Source: Lentisphaeria bacterium (lineage in GTDB: Bacteria > Verrucomicrobiota > Lentisphaeria > Oligosphaerales > Oligosphaeraceae). From it: a stretch of DNA of 21,110 bases. The position numbers were made by a program, and so were the translations under genes. Under the pieces are notes generated by a model. That model was not told the DNA's origin. It ran no database searches and was given only the letters and a program-made list of their open reading frames with translations. The stretch covers positions 1 through 21,110 of the forward strand of contig JAEEXV010000391.1 of the NCBI GenBank assembly GCA_016287975.1, read 5' to 3'. Position 1 is the first letter of the stretch. Each line of letters begins with the position of its first letter. Shown here piece by piece: positions 7,956 through 15,144 of the stretch.

Positions 7956-9014
7956 CTAATCGGCGAGCCAGGTCTGGAGGTGTGCGGCGACGAAGGCGTC
8001 GTCGTGGAGGTGGGGATAGGCGTCGTGGACGCGGGTGATTTCGTCGGCCTGGCCAGGGGAGAGGGTTTCGTTGGGGTCGAGGCACCAGATTCCAGGAAGG
8101 AGGCCCTGTCGGCGGAGTACCTCGTGGATGCCCGGGATGCACCCTGCGAAGGCGTGGGACGGATCGAAGAAGGCGGCGTTGCAGTCAGTGCACTCGGCGT
8201 TGCGGGTGAGGAGTTCGGGCGGGATGGTGCCTGAGGCGACGGCGGCGTGGATTTCGTCGAGGAGTTCGACGGCCTTGCGGGTCCAGCAGCACCAGTGTCC
8301 GAGGAGACCGCCCATGATGCGGACGGAGCGGCCCGCGATGCGGTATTCGGTGAGGAGGTCGGCGATGAAGTTGTCGTCGTTGCCAGTATAGAGGGTGACG
8401 TCGCGTCCGGATTCGGCGACGGCGCGGACGACGTCGAAGGTGCAGTAGCGGTTGAAGGGGGCGATCTTGATGGCGAGGAGGTTGTCGATCTCGGCGAATT
8501 CGCGCCAGAAGTCGTATGGGAGGATGCGCCCGCCGACGGAGGGCTGCAGATAGAAGCCGATGATGGGGAGGATCTTGGCGACCTGTCGGCAGTGGTCGAG
8601 CATTTCGGGGATGGTGGCGTCCTTGAAGGCGGCGAGGGAGAGGAGGGCGGCGTCGTAGCCGCAGGCGGCCTCGAACTCGGCTTCGCGGAGCGCCTGCGGG
8701 GTGCGCCCGCAGACGCCGCCGACCTTGAGAATGTGGCGGCCAGTGCGGGCGGCCCATTCGTCGATGAAGCCCGCGGTCTGTTTCAGGACTGGTTCGAAGA
8801 GGCCGATCTCGGGGTTGCGGATCGCGAACTGGGTGGAATGCACGCCGACGGCGATGCCGCCCGCGCCGGCGTCGATGTAGTAGCGGCAGAGGGCGCGCTG
8901 GTGGCGCGGCGAGAAATGGCGCTGCTCGTCCAGGGCGAGGGGCTGGGCGGGGATGACGGTGCCTTTGCGGAGTGCGGCGAGGGCGGCGGGATGGATGGCG
9001 GAGATGGGTTTCAT
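7956..9014 (-). CDS. DapA-fold (dihydrodipicolinate synthase family) lyase/aldolase
   Basis: A 352-residue TIM-barrel protein of the DHDPS/N-acetylneuraminate lyase family (PF00701), which uses a lysine Schiff base to make or break C-C bonds of 2-oxo acids. The probable Schiff-base lysine is K183 in LLAIKIAP. Y155 in IIGFYLQPS fits the family's catalytic Tyr. The GTTGE motif of true DapA is replaced by VGVHSTQ (56-62), and the protein is some 60 residues longer than DapA, with a Cys-containing C-terminal extension (ECTDCN). It is therefore probably not the lysine-pathway enzyme despite lysA nearby. It lies 51 bp after the SDR gene and is probably co-transcribed with it. The substrate is unknown, and a sugar-acid catabolic role is inference. 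No Shine-Dalgarno sequence is visible. Confidence 0.85.
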   Translation of the reverse strand: MKPISAIHPAALAALRKGTVIPAQPLALDEQRHFSPRHQRALCRYYIDAGAGGIAVGVHSTQFAIRNPEIGLFEPVLKQTAGFIDEWAARTGRHILKVGGVCGRTPQALREAEFEAACGYDAALLSLAAFKDATIPEMLDHCRQVAKILPIIGFYLQPSVGGRILPYDFWREFAEIDNLLAIKIAPFNRYCTFDVVRAVAESGRDVTLYTGNDDNFIADLLTEYRIAGRSVRIMGGLLGHWCCWTRKAVELLDEIHAAVASGTIPPELLTRNAECTDCNAAFFDPSHAFAGCIPGIHEVLRRQGLLPGIWCLDPNETLSPGQADEITRVHDAYPHLHDDAFVAAHLQTWLAD

Positions 9015-9065
9015 GAGGGGGAATGGGATGGGACTGGGAACTGGGATGGCTGGGGCGGGCTGCGG

Positions 9066-10106
9066 TTAGAACTTGCCGTTGTTGACTTCGAAGTGGGTGG
9101 GTTTGCCGATGTCGATGCCGCCGTTCTGGATCCAGTCGGCCTGCCAGCGGATGAGCTGGTCAAGGGGGACGGTCGGGTATCCGAAGAGCCGGCACATTTT
9201 GGCGGCGTTGTTGAGGTAGCAGCGGTTGCCCGCGGCGTCGGCGGTGAAGGTGACGGGCTTGCCGAAGAGTTCGCCGAAGAGGCGCGCGGTCTGTTCGGTG
9301 GAGGCGGTTTCGGGGCCAGTGACATTGAGGATGGCGGCGGGTGCGGCGGCGAGGCCGAGGCTGCGGATGGCGGCGGCGGTGGCGTCGCCCTGCCAGATGA
9401 CGTTGTACCATCCTGCGGAGTTGGAGACGGGGCGGCCCTCCCAGACGGGGCGCGCGATGTCGTTGAGCACGCCGTAGCGCATGTCGACGGAGTAGTTCAG
9501 GCGGAAGAGCAGGATTCTGGCGCCGTATTCGGCGGCGCAGAACTCGAAGATGCGTTCACGGCCGAGGCAGGACTGGGAGTAGTCGCCGACGGGGGCGGGG
9601 GGGATCTCCTCGGTGCAGCCGCAGGTCTCGACGCCGACGAGGGGATAGACGCATCCAGTGGAGAAGGCGACGATGCGGCTCTGGCGGAAATGCGAGCCGA
9701 CGTTGGCGGGGGCGAGGACGTTCATGGCCCAGGTCTGGCCTTCGCTGCCCTGGGTGCCGAACTTTCGTCCCGCCATGAAGATGACGTTCTCGACCTGCGG
9801 GAGTTCGGCGACGGCCTTGGGGTCGATCAGGTCGCAGGAGATGGTCTCGATGCCGTTGGCTTCGAGTTTGGCGCGCTTGGCGGCGTCGGAGAAGCGCGAG
9901 ACGCCGATGACGCGCTTTTTGACGCCTGCGGCGCGGATGGCGTTCACGGCCTGCATGCCGAGGCTGACGCCGATTTTGCCCGCGATGCCGAGGATGATGA
10001 GGTCGCCATCGAGGCGGGAGACGAAGTCGATGAGGGCGGGGGTGGGCTGGGCGAGAAGCGCGTCGAGTTCGGCCTCGTTGCCAGAGAGGTGTTCGGGGAG
10101 TTTCAT
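9066..10106 (-). CDS. NAD(P)-dependent epimerase/dehydratase family protein (SDR)
   Basis: A 346-residue extended short-chain dehydrogenase/reductase. It has an N-terminal helix of about 35 residues, then the Rossmann strand and glycine motif LIILGIAGKIG (36-46), the STGCVYP strand (149-155) and Y176 in the active-site position. The usual YxxxK is Y-S-Q-S-C here: the lysine position (180) is Cys, so classic catalysis is doubtful, or the family uses another residue. The C-terminal half has typical epimerase features such as NVTGPE and a FGYPTVPLDQ segment near the end. AGGAAG lies before the ATG (bases 10112-10117). It is the first gene of a probable two-gene operon with the DapA-like gene, and the two may act on the same metabolite. 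Confidence 0.88.
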   Translation of the reverse strand: MKLPEHLSGNEAELDALLAQPTPALIDFVSRLDGDLIILGIAGKIGVSLGMQAVNAIRAAGVKKRVIGVSRFSDAAKRAKLEANGIETISCDLIDPKAVAELPQVENVIFMAGRKFGTQGSEGQTWAMNVLAPANVGSHFRQSRIVAFSTGCVYPLVGVETCGCTEEIPPAPVGDYSQSCLGRERIFEFCAAEYGARILLFRLNYSVDMRYGVLNDIARPVWEGRPVSNSAGWYNVIWQGDATAAAIRSLGLAAAPAAILNVTGPETASTEQTARLFGELFGKPVTFTADAAGNRCYLNNAAKMCRLFGYPTVPLDQLIRWQADWIQNGGIDIGKPTHFEVNNGKF

Positions 10107-10174
10107 GGTGGGCTTCCTAAGTGGATTTCAGGACGATGTCGGAAACGGGGTTAAGATAGTGCGCCTGGGAGGGT

Positions 10175-10202
10175 TTGCCAGTGTTGGGAACGGCTATATT
10201 GT
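10175..10202 (+). promoter_or_regulatory. Candidate sigma-70 promoter for the TSCPD gene
   Basis: TTGCCA (10175-10180) resembles a -35 box. TATTGT (10197-10202), 16 bp downstream, is a weak -10 box, and TATATT at 10195 overlaps it. The site sits in the divergent gap between the SDR gene and the TSCPD gene. It is a sequence match only. Confidence 0.25.
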
Positions 10203-10244
10203 GGGCGATGACAGACGGGGGGCAGATGACAGGAGAGCAGGAAG

Positions 10245-10505
10245 ATGACTTACGAGCGTTTGAACGAGGGGACGTGCTCGGTGCTGAGCCGAGTGGAACT
10301 GGCCGACGACCTGACGGTGCGGAAACTGGAGGTCGTGGGCGGCTGCGACGGCAATCTGCAGGGCATCATGAAACTGGTGCAGGGCATGCCCGCCGAGGAG
10401 GCGATCCGCCGTCTGAAGGGCATTCGGTGCGGCGACAAGCCGACGAGCTGCCCCGACCAGATCGCGCTGGCGCTGGAGGGGGCGCTGGCGAAGGCGCGTC
10501 ACTGA
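10245..10505 (+). CDS. TSCPD domain-containing small protein
   Basis: An 86-residue protein matching the short TSCPD family (PF12637, TIGR03905 type). The hallmarks are GTCS at 9-12, VGGCDGNLQGI at 31-41, and CGDKPTSCPDQ at 62-72. The domain is also found at the C-terminus of some class II ribonucleotide reductases, and the conserved cysteines suggest metal binding. The stand-alone family has no settled function. AGGAGA (10231-10236) is well placed, 8 bases before the ATG, making this one of the few genes here with a clear Shine-Dalgarno sequence. Its stop overlaps the stop region of the convergent gene by 7 bp (10499-10505). Confidence 0.92.
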   Translation: MTYERLNEGTCSVLSRVELADDLTVRKLEVVGGCDGNLQGIMKLVQGMPAEEAIRRLKGIRCGDKPTSCPDQIALALEGALAKARH

Positions 10506-12514
10506 GCGGGTTGGAGGTTCAGCATCCCGTTTTGGGGGAGCGGCAGGTTCAGTTCGCCGTCGTCGGCCTTGTCGACCTCCATCATCCAGACGACGGGGCG
10601 GGTGTCGCTGCGGAAGGCAAGGAGGATGTATTTGCCTGACTTGAGGTGCGAGATGCGGTAGGTGTCGGTGGCGCAGGTGAGGTCGAGGAGGCTGGTCCAG
10701 CCAGCCCCCTGCAGGCCCAGCGCCTCCTGACGGGCCATGCGCGCGTATTTGGCATTCTTGGTCTCGCGGAACTTCCTGGCGTATTCCTGGAACTTCAGCA
10801 AGGCGGCACGGGAGGCGGCGTTGGAGGGGTAGATGGAGAGTTTGAGCGGGGGGATCTCGTTGTTCCTGCGGTCCTGGTAGAAGATGGTGAGATAGGAGGT
10901 CTCGACCTTGGTGTAGGCGGGGCTGGCGGGCTCCAGCGCGGTCTCGCATTGCCACCAGCGGTAGGCGCGGCATTCGGCCTCCCAGGCCGCGAGTTCATTT
11001 TCGAGGGCCTCGCGCACGGCGAGCTCCTCGCGGGTGATGAACTCCTGGCGGGTGCTGCGGTAGGCGTTGTAGAGGACGTATTCCTGGTTGAGGGTGGCGC
11101 GGATCCAGGCGGCGCGGCGCGCGCGGTATTCGCCGCCTGAGATCCAGTCCATGCTGCCGTCGGGGCGCTGGACGGGGACCTTTCCCGCGCGGAGGGCGTC
11201 TTCGCAGGCGGCGACGAGGTGCCGCCTGCGTGCCTCCTCGGCGGTGATCCATTCCTGGCGTGGCGGGGTGCCTGGGTGGCGGACGAGGCGGAGGCCTTCA
11301 TTCTGGAGGGCGCCGACGAGCTGTTCCTCGAAGGCGGGGCCGTAGCACCAGTTCTGGAGGGCGCGCTGGACTTCCTGGAAGAGCTGCTGGCGCGCGAACC
11401 AGCATTCCGGGCGGGCGGGGGACCAGGCGGCCTCCTCGGGGGCGGCGCCCGTCGGTTCCGAGGGGGTGGCGGGAGGCGTCCAATGGTAGTTGGGGATATA
11501 GCCGTGGGAGAGGAGGAGTTGAGAGAGGTGGGGGCGGAGTTCGGGGGCGTCGAGGCTGGGGACGGCGGGGCGGGAGGCGACGAGGCGTCTGGCGACGTAT
11601 GCCTCGCGGGCCTCGCGGTTTTCCTTTTCATAGAGGCGCTGGAGGTCGGCTTCGTGGAGCAGGTCGCGCGGGATGGTGTATTTCCCGACCTGGATGCTCT
11701 GCGGGGTGATCTTGCGCAGGGGTTCGTCGGTGACGGAGAAGATGGTCTCGTTGCTGTATCGGCTGGGGCGGTGCCCTGCCTTGAGGTGGAGGGTGATGGG
11801 GTCGCCGATCTTGCAGACGGGGTAGAAGCGCGCGGCGTCGGCCTCGGCCTGCCGTCGGAGTTCTTCCGACTGGGCGTCGGCGGTTTTCTGGAGATCCTGC
11901 TGGAAGCGGCCGAGCAGTTCCTCGGGGGTGAGGTCGGGGGCGGCGGCGGGGGTGTCCCATTGGATGGGCGGGTTGAAGTCGCGCAGGAGGGCGAAGTCGC
12001 CGAGGGCGAAGGCCTGGCGGGCTTCGGGAGTGGCGAGTTGGGCGCGGAAGCGACGGAAGAGTTCGGACTGCCGAAGCGTGTCGTCGGTGAAGCCCTTGCC
12101 GCAGAGGATCTGGACGATGGCGGGGAGGTTGGCGGGGGCGAGGAGGAGGTCGCGTTCGCGGGTGAGTTCGCGGCGCTTGTGGGCGACGAGGAGGTCCGCC
12201 ATCTTGCGCATCTCCTCGGGATCCATGAAGCCTGCGTTGATGTCGGCGAGGATGGCCTGCCTGGGGCGGATGTGCTCCGCGTCATACTGGCGTTCGAGGG
12301 CGGCGGTCTTCTGGGCGATCTGTCCTGCGGTCGTGGCCCAGGCCTGTTCCGCCGCGTCGATCTTCTCCTCGATCTTGCGGTGGCGGGCGACGAGGGCGCT
12401 GCGCGTGGGCGGTGGCGGTGGAGGTGGCGTCGGCGTGGCCTGGGACGGCGGCTGCTGGGCGTGGATGGCGAGCGCGACGAGGAGTAGGGCGATGGAGCGG
12501 CGGGCGGTCTTCAT
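10499..12514 (-). CDS. Secreted protein of unknown function with Pro-rich linker (671 aa)
   Basis: The start at 12514 is chosen because MKTARRSIALLLVALAIHA is a clear Sec signal peptide with A-x-A-type cleavage after residue 19. The open frame continues upstream to 12922, but only as an Arg/Pro-rich shadow of the upstream gene. After the signal comes a linker with a run of seven prolines (about 30-36), then long charged helices probably including coiled coil (about 38-110 and 200-240), then a mixed region ending in strand-rich sequence (TYRISHLKSGKYILLAF). No known domain was recognised. The ATG overlaps the TGA of the AAC(3)-like gene (ATGA, 12511-12514), so translation is probably coupled. 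The 3' end overlaps the convergent TSCPD gene. It is probably periplasmic or outer-membrane associated. Confidence 0.8.
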   Translation of the reverse strand: MKTARRSIALLLVALAIHAQQPPSQATPTPPPPPPPTRSALVARHRKIEEKIDAAEQAWATTAGQIAQKTAALERQYDAEHIRPRQAILADINAGFMDPEEMRKMADLLVAHKRRELTRERDLLLAPANLPAIVQILCGKGFTDDTLRQSELFRRFRAQLATPEARQAFALGDFALLRDFNPPIQWDTPAAAPDLTPEELLGRFQQDLQKTADAQSEELRRQAEADAARFYPVCKIGDPITLHLKAGHRPSRYSNETIFSVTDEPLRKITPQSIQVGKYTIPRDLLHEADLQRLYEKENREAREAYVARRLVASRPAVPSLDAPELRPHLSQLLLSHGYIPNYHWTPPATPSEPTGAAPEEAAWSPARPECWFARQQLFQEVQRALQNWCYGPAFEEQLVGALQNEGLRLVRHPGTPPRQEWITAEEARRRHLVAACEDALRAGKVPVQRPDGSMDWISGGEYRARRAAWIRATLNQEYVLYNAYRSTRQEFITREELAVREALENELAAWEAECRAYRWWQCETALEPASPAYTKVETSYLTIFYQDRRNNEIPPLKLSIYPSNAASRAALLKFQEYARKFRETKNAKYARMARQEALGLQGAGWTSLLDLTCATDTYRISHLKSGKYILLAFRSDTRPVVWMMEVDKADDGELNLPLPQNGMLNLQPAQ

Positions 12515-13290
12515 GGCTGGGGGATGGCGGGGGGCTGGAATACGGTGATGAAGGCGCATGGGTTCTCGCGGAGGGCGGCCTTGCCGAGCCGCTCGAGGTC
12601 GTCGGCGCGGAAGAGGCGGCAGGGTGCGTCGCCGACGAGGCCTGTTCTGAGCAGTCCCGCCTCTTCGAGCATCCGCATTCCCCTGGGGTAGTCGCGGAAG
12701 AGGCCAGGCATGTGCGGATAGATGGGGGTGGCGTGGCGGAGGCCGTCGGCGTCGATGACGGCCGTGTCGAAGCGGAGGGCGGAGACGGTGGGTGCGCCGC
12801 CCGTGTTCTCGACGTAGTGCAGGAAGGTGTTGGCGGCCTCGGGCGAGCCCAGCAGCAGGATCTTGCCGCCCCAGCGGGAGAGTTTCTCGAAGGGCGAGCC
12901 CGCGCCCGCCGTCACCAGGCACTTTTCGTGGTCGGCGAGGAGTTCCCTTGCGCGCAGGCCGCAGGCGGCGAGGGAGTGCGTGGGGGAGAGGGAGCGCTGG
13001 ACGCCAGGGCGCTGGCGGAAGAGCTCGGTCAGATAGCCGCAGCCCGAGGGGGTTTCGCGCACATCGAAGACAATCCCCGACTGCGCCAGCAGGAATTCGC
13101 TGCCGCTCGGGAAGCTGGGCAGCACCAGCGTGCCCGCAGGGCCCAGGGCGGCCTGGAGGGCATCCAGCACGGTTCCGCCACCGCCCGCGACCGCGCCCAA
13201 AGATTTGTACGAGGAGTGGACCAGCAGCAGGTCGCCTGCGGTGACGCCAAGGCGGCGGAGATCATTCTGAAGAGAGGTCTGGGTGTGCAT
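12511..13290 (-). CDS. AAC(3) family N-acetyltransferase-like protein
   Basis: A 259-residue protein of the aminoglycoside 3-N-acetyltransferase family (PF02522), whose members use acetyl-CoA to acetylate amines. Motifs seen are LLVHSSYKSLG (22-32), a glycine-rich GGGGT at 36-40, GTLVLPSF (53-60), a SPTHSLAACG block (102-111) with the conserved His, GAGSPFEKL (129-137) and TFLHYVE at 155-161. Many chromosomal members are not resistance genes, and the natural substrate here is unknown. The start at 13290 gives a normal family N-terminus, while the open frame upstream runs through tandem repeats and is rejected. The gene overlaps the secreted-protein gene by 4 bp. No Shine-Dalgarno sequence is visible. 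Confidence 0.88.
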   Translation of the reverse strand: MHTQTSLQNDLRRLGVTAGDLLLVHSSYKSLGAVAGGGGTVLDALQAALGPAGTLVLPSFPSGSEFLLAQSGIVFDVRETPSGCGYLTELFRQRPGVQRSLSPTHSLAACGLRARELLADHEKCLVTAGAGSPFEKLSRWGGKILLLGSPEAANTFLHYVENTGGAPTVSALRFDTAVIDADGLRHATPIYPHMPGLFRDYPRGMRMLEEAGLLRTGLVGDAPCRLFRADDLERLGKAALRENPCAFITVFQPPAIPQP

Positions 13291-13301
13291 GGGGGATGGC
13301 G

Positions 13302-13371
13302 GGGACGCGGGCCGAGAACGGCCCGCCACAGAACGCAGGGACGCGGGCCGAGAACGGCCCGCCACAGAACG
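13302..13371. repeat. Two tandem 34-bp hairpin repeats
   Basis: Two identical 34-bp units (13302-13335 and 13338-13371) are separated by 2 bp. Each contains CGGGCCG, AGAA, CGGCCCG: a perfect 7-bp stem with a four-base loop. They lie in the 173-bp gap between the biotin ligase and AAC(3)-like genes, within the likely leader of the latter. The sequence differs from the arrays at 1 and 7571. Confidence 0.85.
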
Positions 13372-13384
13372 GCGGGGCGGTGTG

Positions 13385-13405
13385 CCGTCGGGCAGTGCCC
13401 GACGG
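13385..13405. repeat. 9-bp perfect inverted repeat
   Basis: CCGTCGGGC, AGT, GCCCGACGG: a strong hairpin just upstream (in the minus-strand sense) of the two 34-bp repeats. There is no T-run, so it is not a standard intrinsic terminator. It could attenuate transcription between birA and the AAC(3)-like gene. Confidence 0.7.
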
Positions 13406-13463
13406 GCGGGCGGGGACGGAGGACTTTTAGGGTATGCGCTTAGCGCACGTGGGTAATATAATG

Positions 13464-14261
13464 TCAGATGCGGCCGATGTGGACATCGCCTGCGGAGACG
13501 GTGATGGTGGTGCCGTCGGGGCGTCGGAGGCGGAGGAGTCCGTCGGGGGTGTAGCCGACGACGGTGCCTGGGAGGTCTTCGTTGACCTTGCGGATGGTGA
13601 TGTCGCGTCCGAGGAGCAGGTCGTGGCGCCGCCATTCGGGGAGGAACGGGGTGAGGTCCGTTGTGTCCTGCCACTGGTCGAGGAGGGATTCCAGGTGGTT
13701 GAGAAAGGCGGCGAGAATGGGCGGGCGCGGGAAGTCGTGCCCTGCGGCGATGGCGAGGGAGGTCGCGGTGTCGCGCAGTTCGGGGGGGAAGTCGTCGTGG
13801 CGGGCGTTGACATTGAGGCCGACGCCGACGACGATGGCGGGGCTGTCAGGGATGACGGGCGGGCATTCGCAGAGGATGCCGGAGAGTTTGCGGCCGTTCA
13901 GCCACAGGTCGTTGGGCCATTTGAGGCGGAGGTCGAGTCGCGGCGCGGCCTCGCAGACGGCGCGCCGCAGGGCGAGGGCGGTAATGACGGCGAGCTGAGG
14001 CAGGCGGAGGGCGGGGACGCGGGGGCGGAGCAGCAGCGAGAAATAGAGATTTTTGCCTGGGGGGGAGTGCCAGAGGCGGCGGTGCCGCCCGCGCCCCGCG
14101 GTCTGGTTTTCGCAGGTGGCGAGGGTGCCGTGGGGTGCGCCTGCCCGCGCTTCGTCGAGAAGCACCTGGTTGGTGGAGGCGACGGTCTCGGCGGCGAGGA
14201 CGGTGCGTCCGATAATGCTGGTGCGCAGGAAGGGGAGCAGATCCGGCAGGTCGATGGGCAT
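13464..14261 (-). CDS. birA: Biotin--[acetyl-CoA-carboxylase] ligase
   Basis: A 265-residue biotin protein ligase (EC 6.3.4.15), which activates biotin with ATP and attaches it to the biotin carboxyl carrier protein. Motifs are GRGRHRR (56-62, biotinyl-AMP loop), KWPND (114-118), GRKLSGIL (123-130) with the catalytic-region Lys, and GVGLNVN (146-152). The C-terminus ends with a small beta domain as in the BPL_C family. There is no N-terminal helix-turn-helix, so this is a class I ligase without the repressor role of E. coli BirA. It starts 7 bp after the OleB-like gene stop and is probably in the same transcript, which fits a fatty-acid or envelope-lipid context. No Shine-Dalgarno sequence is present. 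Confidence 0.93.
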   Translation of the reverse strand: MPIDLPDLLPFLRTSIIGRTVLAAETVASTNQVLLDEARAGAPHGTLATCENQTAGRGRHRRLWHSPPGKNLYFSLLLRPRVPALRLPQLAVITALALRRAVCEAAPRLDLRLKWPNDLWLNGRKLSGILCECPPVIPDSPAIVVGVGLNVNARHDDFPPELRDTATSLAIAAGHDFPRPPILAAFLNHLESLLDQWQDTTDLTPFLPEWRRHDLLLGRDITIRKVNEDLPGTVVGYTPDGLLRLRRPDGTTITVSAGDVHIGRI

Positions 14262-14268
14262 GGGGGCG

Positions 14269-15138
14269 TCACTTCAGGAAGTGGGCGATCATGGGGATGA
14301 TTTCGGTGGGGTCGTCCTCCAGGAGATAGTGTGCGGCGTGGGGGAAGCTGACGGCGAGGGCCTTGGGGAAGATCTTGCGCCAGCGGTCGAAATAGTCGTG
14401 GTTGAAGATCTTGTCGGCGCCGCCCCAGCAAAGGAAGATGCGCTTGTCGGCGAGGCGCGGGAGGGCGGCCTCGATGGACTGGAAGAGGTGCCAGGACGGG
14501 TGGTCTGGCGAGAGCGGGACGTCCTGCGCGAAGCGCTGGAGGGCGATGCGGGAGGCGTAGTCGGGGTATGGTGCGGCGTAGCCTGCGCGGACGTCGCGGC
14601 CGAGGCGGGTGGCGGGGGCGAGGCGGTTGGCGAGGATGACGAAGAGATTGAGCGCGCGCACGAGGAATGCGCCGAGACAGGGGGTGCGCACCATGCGGAT
14701 GGAGGGCGGGCAGTGCGGCATGGTGAAGGCGGCGGTGTTCATGAGGATGATGCGGCGGATCTTCTCGGGGTGGCGGACGGCGTAGCCCATGCCGACGGGG
14801 CCGCCCCAGTCGTGGAGGACGAGGTCGAGGCTGGCGAGTTTGAGTTCCTCGTCGATGAGTCGGGCGAGGTTGTCGATATGGTCCTGAAGGCGATAGGTCC
14901 AGTTTTGGGGCTTGTCGGAGAGGCCGCAGCCGATGTGGTCGGGGGCGATGGCGCGGCGGGAGGAGTCGGCGAGGTGTCGGATGAGGTTGCGGTAGAAGAA
15001 GGACCAGGTGGGGTTGCCGTGGAGCATCACGACGGGATGGCCGATGCCTGTGTCGACATAGTGGAGGCGGTGCCCTGCGCTGGTGGTCATCCAGCGCGGC
15101 GGGAAGGGATAGAGGGATTTCCAGGAGTCGTCAGGCAT
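14269..15138 (-). CDS. Alpha/beta hydrolase, OleB / haloalkane dehalogenase-like
   Basis: A 289-residue alpha/beta hydrolase of the haloalkane dehalogenase superfamily. The oxyanion motif is HGNPTW (40-45). The nucleophile is Asp 110 in VLHDWGG, with Trp 111 following as in dehalogenases and OleB. The probable acid is D242 in GGADKIF and the base is H270 in AAHY. The NTAAF (134-138) and DVPLSPDHPSW (206-216) segments resemble, from memory, OleB, the beta-lactone decarboxylase of long-chain olefin synthesis. oleA, oleC and oleD are not in this window, so a true dehalogenase or another hydrolase is possible. It lies 6 bp after the LpxC-like gene and 7 bp before birA, suggesting one operon. No signal peptide is seen. 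Confidence 0.87.
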   Translation of the reverse strand: MPDDSWKSLYPFPPRWMTTSAGHRLHYVDTGIGHPVVMLHGNPTWSFFYRNLIRHLADSSRRAIAPDHIGCGLSDKPQNWTYRLQDHIDNLARLIDEELKLASLDLVLHDWGGPVGMGYAVRHPEKIRRIILMNTAAFTMPHCPPSIRMVRTPCLGAFLVRALNLFVILANRLAPATRLGRDVRAGYAAPYPDYASRIALQRFAQDVPLSPDHPSWHLFQSIEAALPRLADKRIFLCWGGADKIFNHDYFDRWRKIFPKALAVSFPHAAHYLLEDDPTEIIPMIAHFLK

Positions 15139-15144
15139 GTCGCG

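Noticed and set aside
7956..9014. True dapA acting with lysA in lysine synthesis
   Set aside because: The GTTGE motif is missing, the protein is about 60 residues too long, and it is on the opposite strand, paired with an SDR gene.
8247..10154. 635-residue plus-strand open frame across the DapA-like and SDR genes
   Set aside because: It spans two recognisable minus-strand genes and reads as Gly/Glu/Asp/Val-rich shadow sequence without motifs.
12515..12922. N-terminal extension of the secreted protein to an ATG at 12922
   Set aside because: The extra residues are an Arg/Pro-rich frame-shifted reading of the AAC(3)-like gene. The internal start at 12514 begins with a clear signal peptide.
12511..13290. 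Antibiotic resistance gene
   Set aside because: Membership of the AAC(3) family alone does not show resistance. There is no mobile context, and many chromosomal members have other or unknown substrates.
13385..13405. Intrinsic terminator
   Set aside because: The hairpin is strong but no T-run follows on either strand.
13457..13462. Perfect TATAAT on the plus strand as a promoter
   Set aside because: There is no -35 box at suitable distance, and only antisense of birA lies downstream.
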